44,409 nt of DNA from Fidelibacterota bacterium (GCA_022562455.1 JADFPG010000004.1:1-44409), one strand, 5' to 3'; shown: positions 15,891 through 25,946, counted from the stretch's first letter. Numbers and translations: made by a program. Notes: a model not told the origin generated them from the sequence alone.

Positions 15891-17372
15891 ATGAGTAAGA
15901 GTATTATGAATTACAAAATCATATTTGGTTCTATTGTGATAATGACTCTTTTCCTTTCGGGGTGTGGTCAAAAATCCGATTCCGGGGGGAAAACCAGGGA
16001 AATCTCACAGGAAGATAAGCAATTTTATTCTTGTGGGATGCATCCGAATGTTATCCAGGAGGGACCGGGAAACTGTCCTATCTGTGGGATGAATTTAACG
16101 CCTATTGGCGGTGTATCATCATTGGTTACGTCAGCTTCATCCGTATCAGCGGAAAAAGGGGAAAGGAAAATCCTCTATTGGCGGGCTCCCATGGATCCGA
16201 CTTATATCACACCCAAACCGGGGAAATCCCCAATGGGAATGGACCTCATACCCGTTTATGAGGGCGAAGAGGCGTTTGGTGCTACAGTCAGGATTAATCC
16301 GACAGTTGTACAGAACATGGGGGTAAGGATTGCCACTGTCAAAAGAAGAAATTTGTCCCAGAAGATCCGAACTATAGGGCGTATCGATTACGACGAATCA
16401 AAAGTGGCTCATGTCCACACAAAATTTACGGGGTGGATTGAGAAAACATATGTGAATACAACAGGGGAACATGTGGAAAAGGGACAAGACCTCTTGGAGA
16501 TTTACAGTCCTAAGTTGGTTTCAGCGCAAGAAGAATATTTAGATGTTTATGAAAAGTTAAGAAGTCTGGGACAAAGTACTTCAAAAGCAGCGAAATCAAA
16601 TATGGAGACCATTTTAGCTTCTGCTAAACGTAGACTGGAATATTTCGATGTCACAAAAGAGCAGATAGAAAGACTGGAGAAAACAGGAGAGGTCAATAAA
16701 ACATTGATGCTGTTATCTCCCCATGAAGGGATTGTAGTAAAAAAACATGCTCTGGATGGTATGGAAGTTAAGTCAGGCATGAATCTTTATACTATTGTCG
16801 ATCTATCTGAAATTTGGGTCTATGCCGATATTTATGAATATGAAACGCCATGGATTAAAGTGGGTCAACCGGCGACGATGACCCTTTCATACAATCCAGG
16901 GAAAAAATACAAAGGTCAGGTGCAATATATTTACCCATATCTTGAAGAGAAGACCCGGACAATCAAAGTAAGGTTGGTATTTCCCAATGATAATTTGGAA
17001 CTGAAACCGGGTATGTATGCCAATGTTGATCTTGAAACATCACAGGTTGAAAATGTTATCGCTGTGCCTATGGAAGCGGTTCTCTTTTCGGGAGAAAGAA
17101 ACCTTGTGATCGTTTCCCTGGGGGAAGGCAGGTTTGCACCTCGAGATGTGACAATTGGGATTGAAAGCGGGGATGGGTATTACGAAGTGAAAGAAGGATT
17201 ATCCAAAGGAGAGAAAATTGTTATCTCAGGCCAGTTTTTAATTGATTCCGAAAGCAAACTTCAAGAGAGTATTGCAAAATTACTTGGGATAAAGTCTGTT
17301 ACCGATATGGAAGAAAAAACAGCCGGCAGAAGCGAAATCAACCATATGGATCATGAGAATGAACATGAGTAG
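15891..17372 (+). CDS. cusB: RND periplasmic adaptor lipoprotein (CusB-like) with metal-binding module
   Basis: Membrane-fusion protein linking CusA and CusC, about 493 aa. Start chosen at 15891, nine bases after GAGG; an earlier in-frame ATG at 15876 overlaps cusC. A lipobox (LFLSGC) directs it to the inner membrane's periplasmic face. Next comes a heavy-metal-binding module (YSCGMHPNVIQEGPGNCPIC, then GM) and a second, degenerate one (PMDPTYITPKPGKSPMGMDL). The barrel-sandwich and alpha-hairpin domains follow (GWIEKTYVNTTGEHVEKGQDL; LSPHEGIVVKKHALDGMEV). It ends with the His/Met-rich HMDHENEHE. The module resembles the CusB N-terminal Met metal-relay region in role. Confidence 0.9.
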   Translation: MSKSIMNYKIIFGSIVIMTLFLSGCGQKSDSGGKTREISQEDKQFYSCGMHPNVIQEGPGNCPICGMNLTPIGGVSSLVTSASSVSAEKGERKILYWRAPMDPTYITPKPGKSPMGMDLIPVYEGEEAFGATVRINPTVVQNMGVRIATVKRRNLSQKIRTIGRIDYDESKVAHVHTKFTGWIEKTYVNTTGEHVEKGQDLLEIYSPKLVSAQEEYLDVYEKLRSLGQSTSKAAKSNMETILASAKRRLEYFDVTKEQIERLEKTGEVNKTLMLLSPHEGIVVKKHALDGMEVKSGMNLYTIVDLSEIWVYADIYEYETPWIKVGQPATMTLSYNPGKKYKGQVQYIYPYLEEKTRTIKVRLVFPNDNLELKPGMYANVDLETSQVENVIAVPMEAVLFSGERNLVIVSLGEGRFAPRDVTIGIESGDGYYEVKEGLSKGEKIVISGQFLIDSESKLQESIAKLLGIKSVTDMEEKTAGRSEINHMDHENEHE

Positions 17373-17378
17373 TACTTT

Positions 17379-17404
17379 AGTCCATAGTCGTTCAGTCCAT
17401 AGTC
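17379..17404. repeat. left inverted-repeat cluster bracketing the four-helix gene
   Basis: Two exact copies of AGTCCATAGTC (17379-17389 and 17394-17404). They are reverse-complementary to two copies on the far side of the gene (18009-18019 and 18023-18033). Further degenerate copies (cgacttgacagtcaact) follow. Confidence 0.85.
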
Positions 17405-17583
17405 AACTTATTAATGATTATCGACTTGACAGTCAACTAAGAAAATGACATCAAGGTTCCATTTCCGTTTTGGGCATAACATAACGATAAGACGAAATAA
17501 TTCTGTGGATTTTGAATTCAACAGTTGTAGGGATAATATTTGGAGAGTACTGACTCATATATGACAATAGAAAGGAGAGACCA

Positions 17584-17949
17584 ATGGTTACGTTTCAGAG
17601 ATTTGAAGATATTCTTGCATGGCAAAAGGCAAGAGAGCTAACTAAAGTTGTTTACGGTTTCACGTCTAATGGACCGGCAGTTAGGGATTTTGGTTATCGA
17701 GATCAAATAAGGGGTGCGGCTGTTTCGTCAATGTCCAACATAGCCGAAGGTTTTGACCGTGACACAGATAAGGAATTTCAGCGCTTTCTCTTTATTTCAA
17801 GGGCTTCAGCTTCTGAAGTTCAAAGTCTGCTCTATGTAGCTTTGGATCAAAACTACTTGAATAAAGAAAAGTTCTTTGAACTTTATTTGCTGGCAGGGGA
17901 AGTCAAAAAGTTAGTAGGTGGATTGATCCATTCTCTTGGTAAGTCTTAA
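17584..17949 (+). CDS. four-helix-bundle protein (23S rRNA intervening-sequence family)
   Basis: A 121-aa protein of the S23/IVP four-helix family (TIGR02436-like). The start FQRFEDILAWQKARELTKVVY and the phrase GAAVSSMSNIAEGFDR near residue 46 are diagnostic, as is FLFISRASASEVQSLLYVA. Relatives are encoded inside intervening sequences of 23S rRNA genes, and a related protein is the Avd subunit of diversity-generating retroelements; most have no assigned function. Its own GGAGAG precedes the ATG. It interrupts the cusB-cusA pair and is bracketed by AGTCCATAGTC-type inverted repeats, so it looks like a small mobile or RNA-structured insertion. No reverse transcriptase is nearby. Confidence 0.88.
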   Translation: MVTFQRFEDILAWQKARELTKVVYGFTSNGPAVRDFGYRDQIRGAAVSSMSNIAEGFDRDTDKEFQRFLFISRASASEVQSLLYVALDQNYLNKEKFFELYLLAGEVKKLVGGLIHSLGKS

Positions 17950-18008
17950 CTAAGTACATTGCTGTAGACTAATGGTAAAGGACTATAAACAATGGACTTT
18001 AGACAATG

Positions 18009-18033
18009 GACTATGGACTTTAGACTATGGACT
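18009..18033. repeat. right inverted-repeat cluster bracketing the four-helix gene
   Basis: Two exact copies of GACTATGGACT (18009-18019, 18023-18033), complements of the left cluster. They sit in a run of degenerate copies (ggactataaac, aatggactttagac) from about 17980. Pairing of left and right would put the gene in a roughly 600-nt loop in the cus mRNA. Confidence 0.85.
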
Positions 18034-18075
18034 GCAGACAATAGGCTCAAGAATAAAAATATTGAGGAGTTTTAA

Positions 18076-21000
18076 ATGATCGAAAAAATTATCGAATGGT
18101 CTATTAACAACCGTTTCATTGTCATTTTGGCGACGGTGTTTGTGATAATTGGTGGATTTGTGGCTTTGACGACAACTCCGCTTGATGCCATACCGGACCT
18201 GAGTGATGTACAGGTCATCATATTAACGGAATATCCAGGACAGGCGCCACAGGTTGTTGAAGATCAGGTAACTTACCCCCTCACTACAGCTATGCTCTCG
18301 GTTCCTTTTGCCAAGGTAGTTCGGGGGTATTCCTTTTTTGGGATTTCTTTTGTGTATATCATCTTTGAAGATGGAACTGACATGTATTGGGCGCGTAGTA
18401 GGGTGCTTGAATATCTAAGCTTTGTATCGGGTCGTTTACCACAAGGTATCACACCTCAACTTGGTCCTGATGCAACCGGTGTGGGATGGGTATATATATA
18501 TACAGTGGAAAGCGATCGCCATGATCTACAACAATTGCGATCCATCCAGGATTGGTACTTAAGATATCAACTTATGAGCGTTCCGGGTGTTTCAGAGGTG
18601 GCAAGCATAGGTGGTTTTGTCAAACAGTACCAGGTTGAAGTGGATCCCATCAAACTATTGGCATATAACATTCCCTTAAATAAAGTCAAAATAGCCATCC
18701 AACGGAGCAACAATGATGTGGGTGGAAAACTGATTGAGATGGCTGAAACGGAATTCATGGTGAGAGGACTTGGCTATATTAAGTCCATAGATGACCTGAA
18801 AAAAATCCCACTTGGAGTTGACAAGAATGGTACGCCAATTCTGTTAAGAAGTGTTGCCAACATACATTTAGGACCTGAGTTGCGCCGAGGTCTTGCGGAG
18901 CGGGATGGCATGGGTGAAGTCGTGGGTGGCATTATCGTGATGAGGCATGGAGAGAATGCTTTGGAAGTCATCAAGAATGTCAAAAAGAAAATTGAAGATC
19001 TGAAAGCCGGTTTGCCGGAAGGGGTTGAAATCTTATCTGTCTATGACCGTTCTCTTCTCATTGAGCGGGCGATTGATAACCTGAAAAGAAAACTTATTGA
19101 GGAAAGTGTCATTGTAGCGCTGGTCTGTATCATTTTTCTTCTCCATTTTCGTAGCGCATTTGTGATAATCTTTACTTTGCCGGTGGGAATACTGATGTCT
19201 TTTCTCGTTATGCGGTATCAGGGAATTAATGCCAATATTATGTCTTTAGGGGGCATTGCTATTGCCATTGGCGTCATGGTGGATGCTGCTATCGTCATGA
19301 TAGAGAATGCTCATAAACATATTGAACGTCGTAAGGGAGAGGAAGATCACTGGAAGTTGATTCTTGATGCGTCCAAGGAAGTGGGTCCGGCGCTGTTTTA
19401 TTCTTTGCTCATTATCACTTTTTCATTCCTTCCTGTATTTTCGCTACAGGCTCAAGAAGGTCGCCTTTTCAGTCCACTGGCATATACAAAAACCTATGCT
19501 ATGGCTGCATCAGCCCTATTGGCTATTACCATTGTTCCCGTTTTAATGGGATATCTTATCAAGGGCAAGATTCGTCCCGAACGGAAAAACCCTGTCAATC
19601 GTTTGCTTATATATGTTTACCGACCGATGATCCGGTTTGTGCTTCGGTTCAGGAAAACCACTTTACTGATGGCGTTATCAGCTCTCGTGGTTACCATCAT
19701 TCCGCTAAAAAATATTGGGTCTGAGTTTATGCCCCCCTTAAACGAAGGCGACCTGCTATACATGCCTACAACGGATCCGGGTATTTCCATTACAAAGGCA
19801 AGGGAACTTCTGCAGCAGACGGATAAGATCATCAAGACTTTTCCGGAGGTAGAACGTGTATTCGGAAAAATTGGACGGGCTGAGACAGCCACTGATCCTG
19901 CTCCCTTGAGCATGATTGAAACAACTATCACACTAAAACAGGAAAATGAATGGCCTAAAAGAAAAAGATTAACACGATGGTACTCAAATTATAATCTTCC
20001 CCGTTGGATGACATCCAAACTTCATTGGGTCTGGCCTGAGAATCGAGCGGTTACCCTTGAGGAACTTATCAATGAATTAAACGCATCCATTCAGTTCCCC
20101 GGCTTGACGAACGCCTGGACAATGCCTATCAAGACAAGAATTGATATGCTGAGTACAGGCATTAAAACACCTGTGGGTATAAAATTAATGGGCGACAATC
20201 TCGATACATTAAATGTCCTGGGGGCAAGGGTTCAGGCGATTGTCCAAAAGCTGCCGGGAACGCTGAGCGCCTTTGCTGATAAAGTTACGGGTGGGAATTT
20301 TCTTGATTTCGAAATTAACAGGGAAGAGGCTGCCCGGTACGGTCTTACTGTCGGTGATGTGCAAGACATTATACAGTCTGCAGTGGGAGGTATGAATGTC
20401 AGTTATACTGTTGAGGGTCTTGAAAGATACCCTATTAATCTCCGCTATAGCAGGGAACTCAGGGATAGCATCAGTAAATTGAGACGAGTTATAATCCCAA
20501 CGCCTACGGGAGCGCAGATTCCCATCAGTCATGTGGCGGATATCCATATTCGAAAAGGCGCACCGGTTATCAAAACTGAAAATGCCAGAAATACAGGATG
20601 GGTCTATGTTGACATTACCGGGATTGATGTGGGAACCTATGTAAAAAGAGCTCAAATAGCAATAAAGGAAGAATTGAAGCTACCCGAAGGATATTCTATC
20701 GTCTGGAGTGGACAATACGAGTATATGGAGCGTGCTGCGAAGAGACTCAGGATAGTGGTGCCCGGTACTTTGGTGATCATCTTTTTGCTGTTATATTTCA
20801 ATTTCAAGAACGTAACGGAAAGTGTAATCGTCATGTTGTCCGTCCCCTTTTCCCTTGTTGGCGGATTGTGGTTCATGTATTTGTTGGGCTATAACATGAG
20901 TGTGGCGGTTGGTGTGGGATTTATTGCGCTGGCTGGGGTGGCTGCTGAAACAGGAGTCGTCATGCTTATTTACTTAGATCTCGCTTTCATGGCGAGGAAA

Positions 21001-21294
21001 AAACGAGGAACAATGAATACGTTGAAAGATCTTTATGATGCAGTTATGGAAGGGGCAGTAGATCGAGTGAGACCCAAGATGATGACAGTTACCGCTACTA
21101 TGGCAGGACTTATGCCTATTTTGTGGGGACACGGAACAGGTTCCCAGGTGATGAAGCGGATAGCCGCGCCTATGGTGGGGGGAATGGTTACTTCAACGAT
21201 TCTTACGCTTCTCGTCATTCCAACCATTTACTACTTGTGGCGATCTATTGAAGTCAAAAAATTAGCCTCTGAAAACAGTGAAAGCACCGATTAA
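18076..21294 (+). CDS. cusA: heavy-metal RND efflux transporter (CusA/HME family)
   Basis: Inner-membrane proton-driven pump, 1072 aa, normal for the HME-RND family. Signs: TM1 after IIEWSINNRFIV, ALTTTPLDAIPDLSDVQVII, two large periplasmic loops, GGIAIAIGVMVDAAIVMIEN (TM4, with the proton-relay Asp), and a second-half TM cluster (GVGFIALAGVAAETGVVMLIY). Metal preference between Cu/Ag and divalent ions cannot be read directly, but the surrounding copper genes favour Cu(I)/Ag(I). GAGGAG lies eight bases before the ATG. It would be co-transcribed with cusCB across the inserted four-helix gene. Confidence 0.94.
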   Translation: MIEKIIEWSINNRFIVILATVFVIIGGFVALTTTPLDAIPDLSDVQVIILTEYPGQAPQVVEDQVTYPLTTAMLSVPFAKVVRGYSFFGISFVYIIFEDGTDMYWARSRVLEYLSFVSGRLPQGITPQLGPDATGVGWVYIYTVESDRHDLQQLRSIQDWYLRYQLMSVPGVSEVASIGGFVKQYQVEVDPIKLLAYNIPLNKVKIAIQRSNNDVGGKLIEMAETEFMVRGLGYIKSIDDLKKIPLGVDKNGTPILLRSVANIHLGPELRRGLAERDGMGEVVGGIIVMRHGENALEVIKNVKKKIEDLKAGLPEGVEILSVYDRSLLIERAIDNLKRKLIEESVIVALVCIIFLLHFRSAFVIIFTLPVGILMSFLVMRYQGINANIMSLGGIAIAIGVMVDAAIVMIENAHKHIERRKGEEDHWKLILDASKEVGPALFYSLLIITFSFLPVFSLQAQEGRLFSPLAYTKTYAMAASALLAITIVPVLMGYLIKGKIRPERKNPVNRLLIYVYRPMIRFVLRFRKTTLLMALSALVVTIIPLKNIGSEFMPPLNEGDLLYMPTTDPGISITKARELLQQTDKIIKTFPEVERVFGKIGRAETATDPAPLSMIETTITLKQENEWPKRKRLTRWYSNYNLPRWMTSKLHWVWPENRAVTLEELINELNASIQFPGLTNAWTMPIKTRIDMLSTGIKTPVGIKLMGDNLDTLNVLGARVQAIVQKLPGTLSAFADKVTGGNFLDFEINREEAARYGLTVGDVQDIIQSAVGGMNVSYTVEGLERYPINLRYSRELRDSISKLRRVIIPTPTGAQIPISHVADIHIRKGAPVIKTENARNTGWVYVDITGIDVGTYVKRAQIAIKEELKLPEGYSIVWSGQYEYMERAAKRLRIVVPGTLVIIFLLLYFNFKNVTESVIVMLSVPFSLVGGLWFMYLLGYNMSVAVGVGFIALAGVAAETGVVMLIYLDLAFMARKKRGTMNTLKDLYDAVMEGAVDRVRPKMMTVTATMAGLMPILWGHGTGSQVMKRIAAPMVGGMVTSTILTLLVIPTIYYLWRSIEVKKLASENSESTD

Positions 21295-21353
21295 TTCTCT
21301 TATTTTCAGTGAATTCATAGTCGTCAATGATAAAAAATGAAGGAAATAAAAGT

Positions 21354-24300
21354 ATGAAAGATCCGATTTGTGGGATGGAGGTTACTCGGGATACTTCTGT
21401 GGGTTCTCATAACTATCAGGGTGAAACCTTCCATTTCTGTTCCGAATATTGTTTGGAGAGGTTCAAAGGTAGTCCGGCGAAATTTGTACAACCTACTACT
21501 AATACAAACCAAATAGGTCGGGGAAAGTCTATAAAGTCGATGGTTGAAATGGAAGTTCAAACTCATCTTGACCCAATTTGCGGAATGACTGTAAGGGAGG
21601 ATAAGGCAGCGGGCACCTTTGATCATGAGGGAATGACATATTATTTCTGTTCAACTCACTGTTTGGGTAAGTTTAAAGAAAATCCTGAAAAGTATGTTAA
21701 CAAAAAAGAAGAACATTCAACCCATTCTCATGGTCACCATCATGAACATCTTCGACATCACCATGAGTACCATAAACATCATCAAGTAGATTCGACACCG
21801 AAAGAAGATCAAAGGGAAACAATAGAAACAGTCTGCGGAACGATGATGGATCCTGATACTGTTCCATCGAGCGTCTATAACGGAAAAACCTATTATTTTT
21901 GTGATGAGGAATGTTTAAACAGTTTTCAATCTGATCCGGAGAAATTTTTAAGTGAACATCATGAAGAGCATAACAGTAGTCATTCATCTGACCGTGATCA
22001 TCACCAACATCATTCCCACCACAAAGAAGATCAAAAGCAGGAAATAGACCCGGTGTGTGGAATGACGGTAAATCCTGATTATGCTGCTGGTTCCAGTATC
22101 TACGAAGGCAAAACCTATTCTTTTTGTTCTGCTAATTGTTTACAGCGGTTTGAGTTAGATCCCGATCAATTTTTGGTTTCGAAAGAACCCAAGCATGATG
22201 ATGAACAGCCGCATAACAACAAAGCTCAGATATATACCTGTCCCATGCATCCTGATGTACGACAGGAAGGACCCGGTGCCTGCCCGAAATGTGGCATGGC
22301 GCTTGAGCCTCTGGCTCCCGTTGTCCGGGAGACAAAGTTGGAGTACGTCTGCCCAATGCATCCGGAAATCGTTCAAGACGAACCAGGTGATTGCCCCATC
22401 TGTGGTATGGCTCTTGAACCGCGAACCATCACCTTGGAGGAAGAAGAGAATCCGGAGTTAATAGATATGAGTCGCAGGTTCTGGGTGAGTTTAGCTCTAT
22501 CCATACCTGTTTTCTTCATAGCCATGTCGGAGCTTATCCCGGGACAACCTTTGCTTCGAGTATTCTCCAAACCGGTCTTGATCTGGTTGCAGTTAGTTTT
22601 AGCGACGCCTGTAGTGTTGTGGGGAGGTTTGCCTTTTTTCCAACGCGGGTGGGCTTCCATTGTAAATCGAAGTTTAAACATGTTTACCCTCATCGCGATT
22701 GGTACGGGTGTGGCGTATGTTTTCAGCATAGTGGCGACTCTGTTCCCAAGTTTGTTTCCCGCTGCTTTCCGTGGGTCTGAAGGGGAGGTGGCTGTTTACT
22801 TTGAGGCAGCAGCAGTCATCATAACCTTGGTTTTATTAGGACAAGTTCTCGAATTGCGTGCCAGAAGTCAGACCAGCAGCGCAATAAAAGCGTTGTTGGG
22901 ATTGGCTCCCAAAACTGCCCGAATCGTTCGTGAAAATGGGGTTGAGGAGGATATCCCCCTTGAACATGTGATGGTAGGAAATGTCCTCCGAGTTCGTCCT
23001 GGTGAAAAGATTCCGGTGGATGGAGTGCTGGTTGAGGGTAGTAGCTCAGTGGATGAGTCGATGGTGTCGGGAGAACCGATACCGGTACAAAAATCCAGTG
23101 GGGATAATGTTACAGGCGCCACAGTAAACGGAACAGGTACATTTTTCATGCGAGCGGAACGGGTGGGCAGCGATACCCTTTTAGCGCAGATTGTGAGGAT
23201 GGTAAGCGAAGCTCAAAGAACCAGAGCGCCTATTCAAGGTCTGGCTGATAAAGTTGCGTCCTATTTTGTGCCTGCTGTAGTTGGAATCAGCGTTTTAACC
23301 TTCATCATTTGGAGTTTGGTGGGACCTGAACCCCGGATGGCGTATGCTTTGGTCAATGCTGTAGCCGTACTGATAATCGCCTGCCCCTGTGCATTGGGAT
23401 TGGCAACCCCTATGTCCATAATGGTGGGTACGGGACGAGGTGCCATGGCTGGTGTCCTTATCAAGAATGCGGAAGTTCTGGAAATCATGGAAAAAGTCGA
23501 TACACTCATCGTGGATAAAACCGGTACTTTGACAGAAGGAAAGCCAAAAGTTGTCACTATTGAAACACAACATGAATTCAGTCGAGACGAGCTTCTTCGA
23601 TTGGTCGCAAGTCTTGAACAGGCAAGTGAACATCCCTTGGGAGAGGCAATTGTGAAAGGCGCTCAAGAAAAGGGGCTGGTTCTCGTACCTGTGAAAGATT
23701 TTGAATCGATTACAGGAAAAGGAGTAAAAGGTAGAGTTAACGGAAAGGTCGTCGCCATCGGTAACAGGCGGCTGCTGAAAGAACTGAACATTGATCCGGA
23801 GAATTATTCTGAGATGGCTGAATCATTGAGGCAGAAGGGAGAGACGGTCATGTTTATGGCTGTTGAAGGCAAGATAGCGGGATTGCTTGGTGTGGCAGAT
23901 CCTATTAAAGAAACGACCCCATCAGCTATTGCGTCTCTTCAGAACGATGGGATTCAAGTGACGATGCTGACCGGTGATAATCGCACGACTGCCGAAGCCG
24001 TGGCAAAACAGTTGGGAATTGATGAGATAGAGGCAGAAGTATTGCCGGAGAGGAAAAACGAGGTCGTAAGACGTTTACAGGAGCAAGGTCGAGTGGTCGC
24101 CATGGCGGGTGATGGAATTAATGATGCTCCTGCTTTGGCACAAGCGCATGTGGGAATTGCAATGGGGTCCGGTACGGATGTGGCGATGGAAAGTGCAGGG
24201 ATAACTTTAGTGAAAGGTGATCTGCAGGGGATAGTAAAAGCGAGAAAATTGAGCCGGGGAACGATGCGAAATATTCGGCAGAATCTGTTTTGGGCTTTTA

Positions 24301-24452
24301 TTTACAACTCCCTCGGCGTACCTATCGCAGCGGGAATCCTCTATCCCTTTTTCGGACTGTTACTCAGCCCCATGATTGCCGCCGCTGCCATGAGCTTCAG
24401 CTCTGTTTCTGTTATTACAAATGCCCTCCGGTTGAGGAGGTTAGTATTATAA
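21354..24452 (+). CDS. copA: copper-exporting P1B-type ATPase with four YHS and two CPMHP modules
   Basis: ATP-driven Cu export from cytoplasm to envelope, 1032 aa from the ATG with AGGAAA upstream (an earlier in-frame ATG at 21327 lacks one). In order: YHS-type modules at [26 protein letters not shown] and DPVCGMTV, separated by two His-rich linkers (such as [20 protein letters not shown]). Then two heavy-metal modules (YTCPMHPDV...[15 protein letters not shown]...CPICGM), eight TMs, [10 protein letters not shown] near 676, [10 protein letters not shown] near 720, the HP-site [12 protein letters not shown] and [20 protein letters not shown]. The usual CxxC HMA domain is missing. The unusually heavy N-terminus suggests metal sensing or buffering. 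Confidence 0.94.
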   Translation: MKDPICGMEVTRDTSVGSHNYQGETFHFCSEYCLERFKGSPAKFVQPTTNTNQIGRGKSIKSMVEMEVQTHLDPICGMTVREDKAAGTFDHEGMTYYFCSTHCLGKFKENPEKYVNKKEEHSTHSHGHHHEHLRHHHEYHKHHQVDSTPKEDQRETIETVCGTMMDPDTVPSSVYNGKTYYFCDEECLNSFQSDPEKFLSEHHEEHNSSHSSDRDHHQHHSHHKEDQKQEIDPVCGMTVNPDYAAGSSIYEGKTYSFCSANCLQRFELDPDQFLVSKEPKHDDEQPHNNKAQIYTCPMHPDVRQEGPGACPKCGMALEPLAPVVRETKLEYVCPMHPEIVQDEPGDCPICGMALEPRTITLEEEENPELIDMSRRFWVSLALSIPVFFIAMSELIPGQPLLRVFSKPVLIWLQLVLATPVVLWGGLPFFQRGWASIVNRSLNMFTLIAIGTGVAYVFSIVATLFPSLFPAAFRGSEGEVAVYFEAAAVIITLVLLGQVLELRARSQTSSAIKALLGLAPKTARIVRENGVEEDIPLEHVMVGNVLRVRPGEKIPVDGVLVEGSSSVDESMVSGEPIPVQKSSGDNVTGATVNGTGTFFMRAERVGSDTLLAQIVRMVSEAQRTRAPIQGLADKVASYFVPAVVGISVLTFIIWSLVGPEPRMAYALVNAVAVLIIACPCALGLATPMSIMVGTGRGAMAGVLIKNAEVLEIMEKVDTLIVDKTGTLTEGKPKVVTIETQHEFSRDELLRLVASLEQASEHPLGEAIVKGAQEKGLVLVPVKDFESITGKGVKGRVNGKVVAIGNRRLLKELNIDPENYSEMAESLRQKGETVMFMAVEGKIAGLLGVADPIKETTPSAIASLQNDGIQVTMLTGDNRTTAEAVAKQLGIDEIEAEVLPERKNEVVRRLQEQGRVVAMAGDGINDAPALAQAHVGIAMGSGTDVAMESAGITLVKGDLQGIVKARKLSRGTMRNIRQNLFWAFIYNSLGVPIAAGILYPFFGLLLSPMIAAAAMSFSSVSVITNALRLRRLVL

Positions 24453-24489
24453 CATTTACCGAACAACCAGATGAAGAAAGGAACTCTTC

Positions 24490-24861
24490 ATGAAACCGAA
24501 ACCAATTAAAAAACAATCAGACCAAACTCATTTTACCTTATCAATTCCTAAGTGGTCCCTTTATTTATTGGGTGCTGCTATACTTATTATTGGGATTTGG
24601 ATTGGAATTAGTATGGAGGAAAGGGAAAAGGTTACTCAATCCTCACCTGTGTCGTCTCATATATTCACAATTTCCACGATGGATGTAGCGAAACAGTTCG
24701 CTTGTTCTTGCGGTTCGTGTGGAGAAAAGAACCTCGCTATATGTACCTGTCCGACTGCAGAATCGACCAAGCAATTTATTGAAACTAACTTAAGTGCCGG
24801 ATTGGGAAAGGAAGAAGTTGTCAATTTAGTAAATAAAGTTTATGGGCATTTTAATGGATAG
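24490..24861 (+). CDS. membrane-anchored Cys-rich protein, CcmH-like
   Basis: A 123-aa protein with one N-terminal TM (WSLYLLGAAILIIGIWIGI, about 24-42) and an outside domain with CSCGSCGEKNLAICTC near 71-87. The tail is FIETNLSAGLGKEEVVNLVNKVYG. The Cys motif followed by an amphipathic tail ending in KVYG resembles the CcmH/CycL or PCYCGC type of thiol or metal-handling domains, but the match is loose. It follows copA by 37 bp and is probably co-transcribed. A copper chaperone or thiol-redox role in the periplasm is inferred. Confidence 0.65.
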   Translation: MKPKPIKKQSDQTHFTLSIPKWSLYLLGAAILIIGIWIGISMEEREKVTQSSPVSSHIFTISTMDVAKQFACSCGSCGEKNLAICTCPTAESTKQFIETNLSAGLGKEEVVNLVNKVYGHFNG

Positions 24862-24871
24862 TTAATAATGA

Positions 24872-25039
24872 ACTAAATTGAGCGATTTTATGCCAATTAT
24901 TAAAGAATATGTGTATACTTATTGGGTTATCAATATTGTTAGGAAATTTCAGGGTAATAACGAGGACAAACCCGCCTGCTCCCGAAGAATGAGAGCGGGC
25001 AGGCAAGCTGTTTATCCTACAAGAATCGCTCAACTTAGG
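24872..25039. repeat. second MITE-like element (same ends as 2.6 kb)
   Basis: Left end ACTAAATTGAGCGATTTT (24872-24889) and right end AGAATCGCTCAACTTAGG (25022-25039) are inverted copies with three mismatches, matching the 2598-2736 element ends. Inside is a GC-rich hairpin (cccgcctgctcccg ... gagcgggcaggc). It lies between the CcmH-like and DUF302 genes. Confidence 0.75.
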
Positions 25040-25071
25040 AATGAATAAGCATAAAAAAAGAGGAGAATAAC

Positions 25072-25458
25072 ATGAGTTACTGTTTCAGCAAAACGTTGGC
25101 ATCGTCATTTGACGAGGCAGTTAGTAAGGTGACAGAGGAATTAAAAAAAGAGGGGTTTGGCATCCTGACTGAAATTGATGTGAAAGAAACTTTGAAGAAA
25201 AAACTGGATGTCGATTTTCGGAAGTACAAAATCTTGGGTGCATGTAATCCGTCATTTGCTTATCAGGCACTACAGGTTGAAGATAAGATCGGTACTATGT
25301 TACCCTGTAATGTAGTTGTTCAAGAACATGCAGATGGGAGAGTGGAAGTATCGGCGGTGGATCCGATCGCATCTATGCAAGCTGTTGAGAATCCACAGCT
25401 ATCAGATATTGCAACACAAATACAGTCTAAGCTGCGAGCTGTGATTAACCGTTTGTAA
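25072..25458 (+). CDS. DUF302 domain protein
   Basis: A 128-aa cytoplasmic protein consisting of one DUF302 domain: ASSFDEAVSKVTEELKKEGFGILTEIDV, YKILGACNPSFAYQAL and MLPCNVVVQEH are the family hallmarks. DUF302 proteins are small alpha/beta dimers, often found with copper-resistance and sulfur-redox genes; their biochemical role is not settled. AGGAG is eight bases before the ATG. The CNP and PCN cysteines are both kept. Confidence 0.9.
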   Translation: MSYCFSKTLASSFDEAVSKVTEELKKEGFGILTEIDVKETLKKKLDVDFRKYKILGACNPSFAYQALQVEDKIGTMLPCNVVVQEHADGRVEVSAVDPIASMQAVENPQLSDIATQIQSKLRAVINRL

Positions 25459-25544
25459 AGCCGGAAGTATATAACTTCAAATTGAATTTGCATAGACTTG
25501 GATTTTCAAAATTCGAACTAAAGGAAAAAAAGGAGAAAGAAAAA

Positions 25545-25946
25545 ATGACTGGAAAACGAACTAAATTAATAGCATTAGCAGGACTCATCGTTTTGGGTGT
25601 CTTTATCATAGCGCAGGTTCAAGTAGATAAGAAGGAAGCTAAAACCACAGTTCTTAAGCGTGTTGAGGCTAAAAATGTTTGTATGGGTATGGGAAATAAT
25701 AAACTCTTTGAAAAAGAGTTGATACCCGTTGTTGTTGATGGAAAGACCTATTACGGGTGTTGCGATGGGTGTGTGAATAAACTATCCAAGGATGAGGAGA
25801 GCAGACAAGCTGTCGATCCCGTAAGTGGAAAGGTTGTGGATAAAGCCACTGCGATCCTTGGTGCACGTCCCGATGGAATTGTCTTATATTTCGAAAATGA
25901 AGAAAATATGGGGGAATACAAGTTTGAAAGTTTGCAGTTGCAGTAG
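25545..25946 (+). CDS. membrane-anchored TRASH/YHS-like metal-binding protein
   Basis: A 133-aa protein with an N-terminal TM or uncleaved signal (LIALAGLIVLGVFIIAQV). A periplasmic domain follows with VCMGMGNNKLFEKELIPV and YYGCCDGCVNKL, a Cys arrangement like TRASH/YHS modules, and then DPVSGKVVDKATA. The start at 25545 is chosen for the strong AAGGAG-type site; an upstream in-frame TTG (25482) has none. Probably binds copper or similar ions outside the inner membrane. Similar two-part proteins are common in FCB metal islands. Confidence 0.72.
   Translation: MTGKRTKLIALAGLIVLGVFIIAQVQVDKKEAKTTVLKRVEAKNVCMGMGNNKLFEKELIPVVVDGKTYYGCCDGCVNKLSKDEESRQAVDPVSGKVVDKATAILGARPDGIVLYFENEENMGEYKFESLQLQ

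Noticed and set aside
17379-18033. Diversity-generating retroelement around the four-helix (Avd-like) gene
   Set aside because: No reverse transcriptase, template repeat or variable repeat within reach; both flanking genes are ordinary efflux genes.
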